From Mortierella sp. BCC40632 (Eukaryota; Mortierellomycota; Mortierellomycetes; Mortierellales; Mortierellaceae), in NCBI GenBank assembly GCA_011634665.1, contig WAEK01000003.1, positions 1,678,001-1,742,000 on the forward strand: a stretch of 64,000 nucleotides of DNA. The letters run 5' to 3'. The first letter of the stretch is position 1. Each line of letters starts with the position of its first letter. The notes below the pieces were generated by a model. It saw nothing but the letters and a program-made list of their open reading frames with translations. It was not told where the DNA came from and made no database searches. A program made the position numbers and the translations under genes. This document shows positions 20,086 through 31,819 of the stretch, piece by piece.

Positions 20086-23000
20086 ATGCAGACCAGCACC
20101 TGCTCTGCCGCGGCATGGAAGCTTTTCATCCAACGCCCATCCATCATCTCACTGGAGGAACAAGTACGAAAAGTCAAGGAATCGACAACCCCAACCTCAA
20201 AGTGTTCCACAGACAACACAACACCTTCAACTTTGCCACTATCAAAAGTATCAGCTTTCTCGCTTCCTTTGCTGAATGTCGAATCAAGCTACTTACCCAT
20301 CGAACTCAGGGGAAAGGCTTTGTCCTTGCTTGGTGTCAACATTCGCAACCAGTCTTTTATCAAGATGCCACCTCTCATGTTTAGCATTTTGTGCTTATCA
20401 ACACCACTATCTTGTGAGAATGAGAGAAAGGAACGGAATATGGTTGTAGAACTTCTTCTTCAGGTAAAGAGCTAGCCGTTTCCAAAACCAAATGCAAGTC
20501 TTGTTTAAAAAGCACGCTTTGCATAACTAAAAAGTTTTTCCCTCCTCTTTCCCTCTCCCTTCCTCCTTTGGGTTCGGGTCACACATAAATGACAGGAGTC
20601 TTCAAAGGAACGCCTTAACCAAGAAGTGATTGGCAAGGGTAGCAATGTTCTGCATCTTGCAGCATTCTTGGGATTGCAAGAGTTATTTTTCAAGCTCGAA
20701 TCCGCCGGGTGTGACCCATTGCTCAAAAACAGCTGTGGATTCGATGCTAATGACATCCTGATGGTGATGGATGGACTCTTCTCCAAAGATTTTTCGGTTC
20801 CCCTTCAAGGACTCCAGGGACATGAAGACGATCATCTATCTTCTCCACGAGCTATTACCAGAGAGCCCCTTGTTGTACAAGATATCAACCTTGCAGAGGC
20901 GAACGACAAGCCGCTACTGTTCGCTGACACTGTTCCTCAAGTCTGCCAAATAACCTTCGAAGGGTTAAACAGCCTTGAGGGGAATGACAATGAAATTCAA
21001 GTTGACTCAATGCAAAGGATCGTTCAACAAGTACAACAGCATTCCTCAAAAGAGTTTTCGGACGATTCACCAAGTATTTTTTCTGATAGCTCGGACGACT
21101 TTGACATGTCAATCGATCCTGCCTATGCACTCTATTCACTGATCCAATGCCCAAGATTGGAGTTGAACCCTCCTCGGCCGATCTCAGCTCTCAGGTACAC
21201 CAAGCATACAGTCGAGTATATGAAATCAAGGCCACAGCCGTCTCGTGAAGGATACCTTGGTTACATTGAAAGGCTTGGGGTACAATCTGGGGCTTGCCTC
21301 CCATCACACTCGTTCAAGATGGATCTCAAGACGGTGCGATGGAACCCTCTTAAAGATGTCCGTCTATTCCGAAAGTACACTGACACCGTTCAGCTTTTTG
21401 ACGGTTGTCCACCTGAGGAAGACCCAGGATTGTTTGTGGAAGCCTTGGATCATTGGCAAGAAGAGGTCATCGAAAAATCAAATACAGAGTCCGATAACAC
21501 TATGGACCGATCAGGTGTTCTTGTATCGCCTCCGCCACCTATTGCACAAGGATTCTACAATAGATACCAGGACACTCAATCAAGGCTTGACCTGCGCCTG
21601 GAGGATGGACTTGAGGGAGCACCTATCTCTCAGGTTGAAAGGCCCCTACCAGAGATTCCAGTACAGGCATCCATAGAGAAACAATCTTCTGCTTTATCAG
21701 ATCCTGTGAAGCAACGAATCCCTGGAGAAAATTTCTCTAGTAAGACTCCTCCTCCTCCTCCAGCTTTGGATTTTTCCTTTCCTTTCAAGTACCCGAGCCG
21801 ATCGTCATATCACATCTGGATGCCCCGAAGAGGAGACAATCCTATTAACATCCAATCTCTTACGTATGAAAAGGATGAGAATCCATCGTATGAAATGGAT
21901 AATCTGTCAACACTCACAAGTCGGAGTAACCCTGAGATAAGAAGATCATTTTCACCAATACCAATGTCACTTACACCAATCAAAGATCTATTGTCAAAAA
22001 CGATATCTCATGTGCCAGTTCTAAAAGGTCTCAAGGCTCCTCTCTCGACCAAATTGCCACTGGAACGGTCTCTTTCATCTCAGCTTACTCTACGTTTGTC
22101 TTTGAAAGATGCAGGTGCTACAAACTCCCCTGGTGAGTACCCAAACAAGAATCCGCACCCAAGCTCTGGGATGTCTGTAGGATTACTGTTACCGGCACGC
22201 CTTCGAACCAAGTCATCCCGGCAAGAAAAAGTTCGACAGTCTCCAAAAGTCGCGCAAAGTCAACTCAAAACCATCAAAGGTTCTGGACATGATATTGGTG
22301 CGATTAGCGGGATCTTGGGCGGGAGCACAGCTACAGGAACAACGCCTCAGTTACTAATGGTACAAAAGCGGGGTTCGACGCGGGGTACTCTCGATGTCCA
22401 TGGATATCCCAATCGATGTAGTAATCGATCACTTTTCCATACTTCTCAGAATGCTCCCCGTGCTCCTCATGCACCGATCCCTGAAGTATTTCCATACAAG
22501 GCGCTCCCTATGGTCCCATTTAAATCTAAAGAAAAGGCTGCTCTAACCATGACTCCGAAGGATACAACCACTCCACCGACTTCAATGCGAGCCATCGATT
22601 GGACAAAGCGCAAAACTGTTCGCTCACCTTCCTATCGAAATCCAGGATTCACTTCGAGAACAGTGAGCAGGACCGTTGTGCGCAAAGTGGGACTACCACC
22701 TCACTGTAGAATAGCTAGTAACATTGGCGCCAAGGTATTATTTTCTATGGGGAATAACACTACGTACCAACATTTTTTTTTCTTTTTTTTTTTTGACCAT
22801 TGTTGCTAAAATTCTTTTGATCTTTAATAGCCAGAGAACAACGCTCAAAGTATTGGTTTGAGTGGGGGCGACATGTCACCACAGTTCACCAATAACAGCA
22901 GCTACAACAAGGACATCAAAGTGCCCTGCGATTCCATAGATTCGATCGTAAGCACTCCTTAGTAACGGTTAAACTCCTACTTGAGAGCGATACTCGGAAT

Positions 23001-25849
23001 TTTCGCAGCAGAACACTAACCTTCCTTGGGCTCTTTGACGGTATTTTCCTTCAATAGTTGGATCATTCACTGAACCAGGTTTTGATGTCCTCCAAGTCGA
23101 TCAAGCGTGCTCCATCTGCTATACTGCGTAGAAAGCAAAGTATCTGGCGAGATGCCTTGGAGTTCGAGACTCGATCTTTTAGAACGACACTTTCTACTCC
23201 TGATGTAGATGTTACAACAGATACAGGTGTTCTCTACATGCGAGGTAGGAGACAGCTACTAGCTAGGCTCAATTTTTTTTGTTAGGTCTTGTGATTTCTT
23301 TGGTTGCTAATGTTTTATGTAAAGTCCAAGGCTTCGTAGGGTTTTCTTTGCCAATACCCAAAGAGGAAACAATGATCTCGATACGGATTGACACAGGAAT
23401 GGAAAAGCTCGATACAGACTATGTCTGTTTGAACGATGCTAAAGCCTTGTTCGAGCAAGAGTTTTGCATGTAATGGACTAAAGATGGAATGACTAGAGCG
23501 TCTAGCCATTTTTTTTTTTTTTTTTTGTGATTGCAATTGTTAATACCAATTGGACTGACCCAGACGTTGGATCCATCATATCTTTTGGATAGACCCGTGC
23601 GACCAGGACTAGAGATCTCGCTCACTCTACATTTGATGCAGGCACCACACCTTCAACCAAGATACATGCCACCAATGCCTAATCCCCAATGCCTTATTGC
23701 TGGCACATGTGATCCTGGCTGTCTTTTTGGAAAGTGTCTTGTAGACTCTACAGATATGCTCATACCCAAAAGCAGATGCAATAGGTTGTCCTCTGGAGAA
23801 CTCTCATCCATTTTTAGTGGGTCAGCTTGTGGTCGGATGAATAGAGGCCGCTGCAAGAGTAATAGGCCATCTTCCCATACCCTCTCAAGAAGAGTGACCA
23901 AATGGAATCAAGAGTCAGATGCATGGGCAAATCTCTCGTCATACGATCACTCAAGACCTAACAACAGTAGCCAAAAGCAAAATCATCATCAAGAGAAACC
24001 GAATCCTCGACACCGTGATCTTGTAGGAGTATTCAAGTCTTGGAGGGATAACTTAATCAACACCGTCTCAAAAAAGAACAAGAGTGGTACCATGCCTCAC
24101 ACTCCACGTTCCAAGGATCAAGCGTCCAAAGGCCCCTCCATGGAGCAGATCGAACAATCACGGTCTTATCAGGAGGCTTTCTGGCCACCAGATCATTCTT
24201 CTTGGATGGAGAATTGGTCGAGGATGAACGGGAGCATTGGGAAGAGCAGTACGCTCTCTCAAAGTAGTACTCTAGTGCAATCCTCTCCCTCGCTCTCCAC
24301 ATCGTCTTCCATTCCTCTGACCTCATCCTCTTCAACATTGACTCGCTCCTCTACAGCAGTCAGCGATCATGAAAATTTTGATTGCCGTTTTGATGGCAAC
24401 ACGAGTCCCAAGGAAATATCGACAGCATTAGAAGAAAAAGGAGCCAACCCAAGCCAAGACGGGGAGGAAGAAATAAGGTGTTCATTGTCATCTTTACTGC
24501 CAGGGATAAAATTCTTACCCCAATTGAGCGAGACCGAGATCAAGCAGAGGGAGACACCGGTCCAGGTTCTGACGCGTTTCATTGATTTTAAGGATGAGCT
24601 GTGTATCGGGAGATCCGGGATTATGTTCGAGGACATTCAAGGGTTATGTTCCAACAAGATTGTAAATGTTGAGTTCCTGACGGTCAATACCTGGATGGAC
24701 AAGAATGATTATTCTCAGTTGGTGTTCTCTCAAGCTGATAGCAACAGTGCATTGTGTACCCCTGAGTATCATCTCAGTTCTGTGGCAGGTGTAACATTGC
24801 CTCCAGAGATGACCAACCCTTGTTCCAGAACAGAGACCTTGAAGGAGCAGATGTCTGGAGAAGGCGCCATAGAATCGGAGAGAGGTAGTGAGGAAGAGTC
24901 GGGTTATGACATGGACAACTCAGAGATCAAAGACAAGGAGGGGACCAATACTTCATCTGGCGGCTGTGCTACTACGGATCAAGAGGAGGAGGAAGGATGG
25001 CAGGATCTTTCTGTTGCCAAGGTGCTCACGACACTGTGCTTTGTTCCAGGCCCACAGATGGATCCAGAGGACGCCATGTATGAAGATCCCGAGTTGTACC
25101 CAGTGACAGAGCCTCAAAGCCTGGCCGAGTGCCAGCTCGGATTAATGTATTTCAGCTGGCAACAACATGTGTTCTATGAGGGCATGCTATTTTACCTAAC
25201 AGAGCAACAGACGTGGGAAGAAGGTTTCTTTCGGTTGAAAGGTTCGAAGCTCTGGCAAATTGATGAGCAAGGATCTGAGAGGGGGATCCGTTGGATGGAC
25301 CTCTATTCTGTTCAACAGATTGTAACCGAGATGGGGTGCTTCAAGGCGACGGCACAGTATCTGGATGAAGACAACGGTAGTGGAGAAGAGAACGAAGGAG
25401 ATCTGTCCTCGTCGTTAACACCGTCATCACCGTCGTCGCTGACGTTGGATGAAGAGGGCCAAGTCCTCCTGTCTCCAAGTCTCAGAGTGGATCCCAAAGA
25501 AACAGGAGAGGATGATGAGCTGCTTTGTCTGGTCAGGAATGGGTTTCGATTACGGCTATTGGGTCCCTCTCCGGACACTGAGGAGGATGAAGATACGAGT
25601 TGCAGAAATGAGATGGAAGAAGAAGAAGACAATGGTATTCATGGTGGGCTAGGGGAAGAAGAGTTGTCGCAACAGAGAAACCCATTACTAAGAGGCTGTG
25701 TGAAGCAACAACAACAACAGATGGGGATGGTTGTACAAGATTTTTATGCAAGCTCGCCTGATGAGGCACAGGCGTGGGTGGTTGCACTCATGTGTAGCTG
25801 CCGCGACAGGCCACCGCCGCCACACTGGATAGGAGAAGATGATACGTGA
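20086..25849 (+). CDS. Ankyrin / anillin-homology / PH-domain protein, Bud4-like (about 1740 aa)
   Basis: Six exons are proposed: 20086-20463, 20596-22734, 22831-22947, 23058-23244, 23325-23469 and 23593-25849. All junctions keep phase. Residues about 137-175 form an ankyrin-type pair (GSNVLHLAAFLGLQELFFKL, then DPLLKNSCGFDAND). A long disordered Ser/Pro-rich region follows. Residues about 935-1010 match the anillin/Bud4 homology strand pattern: VQGFVGFSLPIP, EQEFCIPVRPG and LEISLTLHL. A PH domain (about 1495-1731) starts GLMYFSWQQHVFYEGMLFYL, contains WEEGFFRLKGSKLWQID, and ends with the DEAQAWVVALMC helix. Acidic inserts sit inside the PH domain. In yeasts, Bud4-type proteins tie septins to the bud or septum cortex, so a cell-division or hyphal-septum role is inferred. 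An AATAAA at 25954-25959 fits the 3' end. The acceptor of the last exon was chosen at 23592 because the nearer CAG breaks phase. Confidence 0.75.
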
Positions 25850-26548
25850 GCAAGGAGCTGGGACTGAGGCTAGGTAGGGGTAGGGGCAGAGACTGGATCA
25901 GAGACTGGGGCAGGAAGAGAGAGGCTGGCTAAGCAGGATAGTGATGGATGGGCAATAAATAGAAACAAACGAGTGTCATGCGTGGTTGAGATGGCCCCTA
26001 GAAGCGACGCGATTGGCTAAAAGTAGACTGGCGCACGGACGGACAGGGCCAGAGCGCGAATACTGCTTTGGACTATGGGTGGTGGCATTGCATCTCTATC
26101 CATCCATTCCTTCCATCCATCCTCACAATGTTGTCTTGCAACACACATTTGGCATGCTTGCATGCACAACACCGTACGCAGGATTGCTCAGCTGCAGCCT
26201 CTGCTCATTTCTGTATTGCACTCGCCTCCACCCCCTGATCACATGATCTCTCCGATGCATATACACTTTGCTCGTCCATGGACATGTAACGGTCTCCTTT
26301 TTTTTCTTTTTTGCCTTGAATGGTCGCCCCATCTGCCGCGTGGTGGCCAAAGAGGAGCGAGTGTTCGCCCGACGCAGGAGTGCAGCACCAGACGTAATCG
26401 TGCGATGCAGGTGATGGTACAATTGTCCGCGGACTCTTCATGTCCGCCCCTGATTCGAAATGCAGTCGTGAGGATGAGAGTGAAAGAGAAATGCATCCTC
26501 CTCACACGCCTTGTGCGTTTTTCTTTATTCGGTCAGCAGAGCATCCTT

Positions 26549-26589
<41 letters not shown>

Positions 26590-26952
26590 TTTCCTCGTCT
26601 GTCTGTCCTCCTGCTCGATTCCACTGCCCCCCGTGTCCTCGCGCTCTCTTTCCTCTCTCTCTCTCTCTCTCTTTCTCATTTTCTCTTCTTCTCTCTCTCT
26701 GTCATCCTCCTCGTCCTCGTCCTCGTCTCCCTCGCTCACACTCTCGCTCACGTTCACCCCCCTAACTGTGTCTTTTGTTTCTGGACCAGACACGAATCCA
26801 CTCACTTCCTCCATTGCCTCTTTCGTCCACTTTCATCTTCGTTTAGTCTCCCGCCTCTCCTCCCTTCTGTGCGAGGGTCCCCTTCCTCCCCTTCCTCCTT
26901 CTTTCTCTTCTCGACTCCTCCGGCCCTCAACTCCTTACAGCGGCCATAAACC
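25850..26952. other. Promoter region of the BTB-TLDc gene
   Basis: No gene is seen in this 1.1-kb gap. It holds a T39 run (26550-26588) and CT-rich DNA at about 26640-26940 directly before the start. An ATTGG (inverted CCAAT) box occurs near 26011. Several short overlapping frames in the CT-rich part are low-complexity. Confidence 0.55.
26550..26588. repeat. Poly(T) run of 39
   Basis: A homopolymer lying 365 bp before the BTB-TLDc start codon. Its length is likely to vary between assemblies. Confidence 0.9.
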
Positions 26953-29572
26953 ATGCCACTTTACTCGAACGCCGAAGAGCTAGGCTCTGACTTTTTACGG
27001 CTCGTCAACTCGCCAGTGGGTGCCGATGTTCGCCTCATCATCGGTAAGCTCCTTTCCTCTCCTTCTTTCTTTACACACCCAAACACACAGACTCTCTTTC
27101 TTTCCTTGATTACACACTCCTTTGACCTAGATGTAGAACTCTTTCCCAACCACAACTGCCGGTGTGCTCACACAACCAGTTCTCTGGGTTGAAAATCATC
27201 ATGGACAATAGGCGAGGACAAGGTCGTAATGCATGGCCACTCGTTGATTCTCCAAACCCGGAGTCTCTACTTTGCACGGGCCTTGAATGGGGACTGGAAA
27301 GAGTCTAGTCAAGGAGCGATCGTCAAGCCCAACATCCGACCTGCCATCTTTGAACGACTACTTCAGTATCTCTATGGTGGCCGTGTCCAGATCGATGATG
27401 ATTCAGTCATGGACCTAATCCGTGCCGCTGATGAGCTCTGTCTCGACCGTCTACTCCAGGGATGTGAACGCCATGCACTGACGACGGTCCGACGCGAAAA
27501 TGTACTTGATTTGGTTCGATTGGCCTCTGAACACAACCTAAGGACACTCAAGTCTGAATGTCTCGACTTTATTGCTGCCAACATTGATCAACTCAAACGT
27601 GGCAAGGCCATTCTAGGGCTTGAATCTGATTTGTTGAAGGACATATTGTCGATGGATCAATTGGATCTGGAAGAGATTGAGATCTGGAAGATTGCTGTCC
27701 GCTGGGCCTACTTTCAGCAGGGACTCCAGGATTGGGACCAGTGTCCTTTACTTGACTTTCCAAGAGGAACAGGCTGTGTCTTGGTCCAGACACATTCCGA
27801 GGATGGAACTCCATTGCAGTATCGGGATGACGACGATGATGATGAAGATGGCTTGTCTCTTCGGGATGATCATACAGGTTCTAATCTATTGGGCGAGGCC
27901 TCAATAGCAAACTCAGGGGTAGGAACAGGCAACATCATGACCACTCGACTTCCACTGGATGGTACTCATGCCAGTCTGAGTCTTGCTCATTCGCAAGGAT
28001 TGACTGGGAGCGTAGGTGGACGAGGCCTCGATGATGATGACGGTGGATTCCGACCTTTGGCTCCATCTGTCTTTCAACGGCCCGCAACACACAAAATTGT
28101 CAAGCTCTCAGCCACGGCTCACGAGGAACTCAAGCGACAAATTACCCCTATACTGAGTGCAGTCCGGTTCATGCGGATACCAAGCACAGACTTTTTAAGA
28201 TTGATCGAAGGAACGGGTTTGTTGCCAGTTCATCTCTGTGCCAAGGTATACCGGTATCATTCTGTGCCATCGATGGCGGATCCATACCAAACTTCACTCC
28301 GTCGACGGATGGCCTTTTCGACGATCCTGAGCAAGGAGCAAAAGGAGGTTGTCATGGATTGGTTGCAGGCAGCTATTCAGGAGGCAGCCTTTCATTCATC
28401 CTCCGGACCAGGATCTTCGTCGTATCAACGGAGAAGTTTTGTCCGCAACAGCCCACCCTTGTCCTCATCGTCTTCATCATCGTCCTCTTCTTCTTCTGCA
28501 GCCTCTTCTGCAGCCTCTTCAGCAGCTACGGTAGGATCCAATGGTATGGGTAGTACGACTTATTATTATTCACCTCTGGCAGGCGCCACCTCGACCTCGC
28601 CTCCTACTTTTTCGCACTTGTCCAACAATAGTATCACTGGTCATCCCAATGGTGTCAACATGACTGGTACATCCCCACCAACGCATTCATTCCACCGGTT
28701 CATGTCTGGGTCCACGGTCCCCATTGGTTCGAGACAATCTCGATCGAGCAGTATGTCGACCACAAGTCAAGCACCTTCTACACTGTATAGTCCTTTTACT
28801 CCATCGCCACCCTCTGGACCATACTCGTACACGGGTCAACAACATCCATTGGGACCTCCATTGCTTCAACCCAAGCTCAGTCTTCAATACCGAGCGACTC
28901 GAGATGGATTTGATGCAGCGAATTTCCACATGGCCTGTGATCAACGAGGTCCAACCTTGACGGTGATCAAGACAGATAATGGAGCAGTTTTTGGAGGGTA
29001 TAATAGTTCATCGTGGTCTAGTCATCCTACGGGGGTCTATTCGACTTCTCGGGTCAATTTCTTGTTTACGCTCAAGAGTCGAGAGCAACCGACAAGAGAG
29101 AATGCACGGTTTGAGATCAAGGGAGATGGCAATGCAGCTGCTTACAACAAGGCTGATTTTGGACCAACCTTTGGTATTGGACATGATCTTTTCCTGGCAT
29201 CGGTAAGTTGATGGAGAGAGGTGGTGGGGGGGGCGGGGGGAAGGAGGGGAAAGAGGATAAGAGGGGGGGAGCAGGGGGGAGCAGGAGGGGAAAAGGAAAA
29301 AGAAGTAACGATGGAATAGGAGATGGTATTTTCTTTTTAATACTGATACGAACTTGCTTTTTTTTAAAAAAAAAAATAACAATAATAATATTTCTAGAAC
29401 TGTAATCTGTCTTGTCAATCCTATTCGGCCATGCCGTCGTCGTACAATGGATCAGGCGCATCCACAGGAGTATTGGCGGGTTCGTATCACTTTCGTGTAC
29501 AGGAATACGAGGTGTTTTTGGTTCAATCGGTGCCTGTAGTGACCTCGGGCGCCAGTACACATTCTTCCACAT

Positions 29573-29574
<2 letters not shown>
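26953..29574 (+). CDS. BTB-BACK-TLDc protein (752 aa)
   Basis: Three exons, 26953-27043, 27212-29202 and 29398-29574, join in consistent phase. Residues about 18-125 form a BTB/POZ domain (NSPVGADVRLIIG, then HGHSLILQTRSLYF, then LLQYLYGGRV). A BACK domain follows (CLDFIAANIDQLKRG, LEEIEIWKIAVRWA). A charged linker carries an Asp run, and a Ser/Ala-rich disordered section follows a second helical part of BACK (FMRIPSTDFLRLIEGTG). The C terminus is a TLDc domain (LQYRATRDGFDAANFH, VIKTDNGAVFGGY, FLFTLKSREQ, FGPTFGIGHDLFLA, and a final VQEYEVFLV strand). BTB proteins usually recruit Cul3 ligases, while TLDc domains are linked to oxidative-stress protection and V-ATPase binding. The combination implies a substrate adaptor. 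The target is unknown. Confidence 0.85.
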
Positions 29575-29611
<37 letters not shown>

Positions 29612-30034
29612 AAAAGAAAAAGAAAGACTGAAATAAAAAAATAAAAATAAAAAATAAATAAATAAATAAAAATGACACCCGAACATATTATGCGCGCCCT
29701 GCGATAACACAAATGCAGAGTCAACCATCCGAAACAGACACAATTGAATATTCAAGTTCAATTCGGGGAGGAGAGGAGAGGGGGGAGAGGAGTGGCACAA
29801 GTTCTTTGCTAGTATTCAAAGATGAAAGGGTTGCGAAGAAGAGAATCAAAGAGACCAGAGGACTAAAACAGGTTTTCGTTTATAGTCTTGGGTTCACTTG
29901 AGGAATTCGCATTGTTGATCTCCCGTACTCTAGCCCCTTTTTGAATTGTGTTTTTTTTTTTTTTTTTTTTTTATGTTCACAAGGCTCCCACAATCGTACC
30001 ATTCCCGAAGAGCGGAGTAAAAAGCAAGTGGCCT

Positions 30035-30080
<46 letters not shown>

Positions 30081-30593
30081 TCTTTTGCTATGCTGTGCTT
30101 GTACAACTTCTGGGAGACAAGTCTTCGCCCTCATTGCTGCGGCGTCTCGATAATCAAAAGGATTATTTTTTCTCGCGTCCTTTTTTGACACTTCAGAACC
30201 CCCCCCGGTTCTCTATAAAGATGAAGAAAGAAAAGAAAGAAAAAAGAAAGAAAAAGAAAAAAAAAGAAAGAAAAAAAAAAGAAAAAGAAAGAAAAAGAAA
30301 GAAAAAAGAAAGAAAAAAAAGAAAAAAAAGAAAAAGAAAAAAAAAAAAAAAAAAAGAAAAGAGAAGCTCGCTCGACATTCCCTCCCCTCCCACCCCACCA
30401 CTTGAATCATGAAAACCCCTCACCATCAAGTACCTTTTAAAAGCCCTCTTTCCGATCCGTCTGCACCGTACTGTGTGAAACTCTTGCCTCTAACTCTGTC
30501 GCACTTTTCACTTCATCTGTAATACTAAAAATAATAATCTCTCTCTCTCGTGCCTACAATTCTACTACTAGTGAAAGGAAATGTCGGTATCCA
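29575..30593. other. 1.0-kb gap with GA, CT and polypurine tracts
   Basis: It contains a (GA)n run (about 29577-29606), AATAAA-rich DNA near 29640-29670 that could hold the BTB gene's poly(A) signal, a T22 run near 29950, a (CT)n run (30039-30072) and a 144-base pure-purine tract (30223-30366). I see no gene. Confidence 0.6.
30223..30366 (+). repeat. Uninterrupted 144-base polypurine tract
   Basis: Every base from 30223 to 30366 on the plus strand is A or G, arranged as irregular AAAG/AAAAG units. It ends 227 bp before the start of the 139-aa orphan gene. Confidence 0.85.
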
Positions 30594-31013
30594 ATGGATA
30601 TCAGTGAAGTCAGTCCATCGTTCCATCGACTCGTCGCCACGCTTTTGCAATACCGAAATCGAATTCTACCTAATCCAACTCCAGAGAACATCCGAGATTG
30701 GCGAGAGGTATTTATGAAGCAATACACGGATCAACCAAAGTTTACACTGGCATTGGCGGTCAAAATCCATTCCTTGGACGACATTTTTTATGTGACGGAG
30801 ATGCGTCATTACATTAAAAGGGCTTTTCTAGAGTACCCGACCACTGGAAAGGATGAAGTGTATCGGATCAATGGATTGATTATCCATGCAGCCTGTAATA
30901 TGTCGAACAAGACGACCAAGATTATGGAGTACTTGAAAACTCGAGGCATCGTAGTTCCTGTCGATCATCCCGCAGAACTTTCAAAGAAGATTTCTATTGG
31001 AGGGGGAAATTAA
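30594..31013 (+). CDS. Unrecognised single-exon protein (139 aa)
   Basis: A clean ATG-to-stop frame with ordinary composition, unlike the low-complexity DNA on either side. It reads as a mostly helical globular domain: SFHRLVATLLQYRNRILPNP, then IRDWREVFMKQYTD, FTLALAVKIHSLDDIFYVTE, YRINGLIIHAACNMS, and a TKIMEYLKTRGIVV end. There are no signal peptide, membrane segments or recognisable motifs. An out-of-frame ATG at 30581 opens a nine-codon upstream frame (MSVSNGYQ, stop) that overlaps the proposed start and might damp translation. I do not know the family. Confidence 0.7.
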   Translation: MDISEVSPSFHRLVATLLQYRNRILPNPTPENIRDWREVFMKQYTDQPKFTLALAVKIHSLDDIFYVTEMRHYIKRAFLEYPTTGKDEVYRINGLIIHAACNMSNKTTKIMEYLKTRGIVVPVDHPAELSKKISIGGGN

Positions 31014-31140
31014 AGAAATAATAAGAACGCAGAAGCGTCAAAGAAAGGATAGATGTCCTCTCTACAGATAGAAGAAGAAGAAGAGAGAGGAGAGGAGAGG
31101 AGAGAGAGATTGTAGAAAATATTGCTTCATTTTCTGGTAT

Positions 31141-31174
<34 letters not shown>

Positions 31175-31339
31175 CTTCTTTTGTTGCTGGAACACGAGGC
31201 TCTGCTGAGAGAGAGAGAAAAAGCAGGTAGTCTATATAAGGAGAGTAAGCAAAGACTATGGAATGGAACAACAACACAACAACAACAACAACAACAACAA
31301 CAAGCGCACGCAATGATCAAAAAGAAACAAAAAAAAAAA

Positions 31340-31380
<41 letters not shown>

Positions 31381-31440
31381 AAGCAAGCATGCTTGTGTAT
31401 GTTATGGTGTCGATGGGTGGAGGCTTGTGAGGGAGAGAAG

Positions 31441-31479
<39 letters not shown>

Positions 31480-31819
31480 CGTGCGGGAGAAGAAATGATT
31501 ATGGACATGCAAGAAACAAACGATAACGAAAAAGAAGAAAAAAAAAAATACTCTGAGCGATAAAACCCTTCGAACAACAACAACAACAAAAAAGATCCCA
31601 ACAAAATGCACTTGTGCTTTCCTTCTCTTCCTCCCTCCACCATTCTCTCCTCCTCTTTTTTTTTCGAATTGAGGCGGAAGGAGGTACTTCCTTGTACGGC
31701 GAGCCATGTCTCTTTCTTTTCCCCTCGATCGTTCGCTTTCAATTTTTTTTTATCCTCCTTCCTTCCTCCACCAGACTCAAAATTCCTTCATAAAAGAAAG
31801 GATAAAAAAAAAGGTCCTA
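31014..31819. other. Convergent intergenic region, A-rich and GA-rich
   Basis: This lies between the converging 139-aa gene and NF-YA. It contains a T run (31144-31172), a CAA-repeat patch (about 31266-31302), an A40 run near 31340-31379 and a (GA)n run (about 31444-31478). Frames in it are repeats only. Confidence 0.6.
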
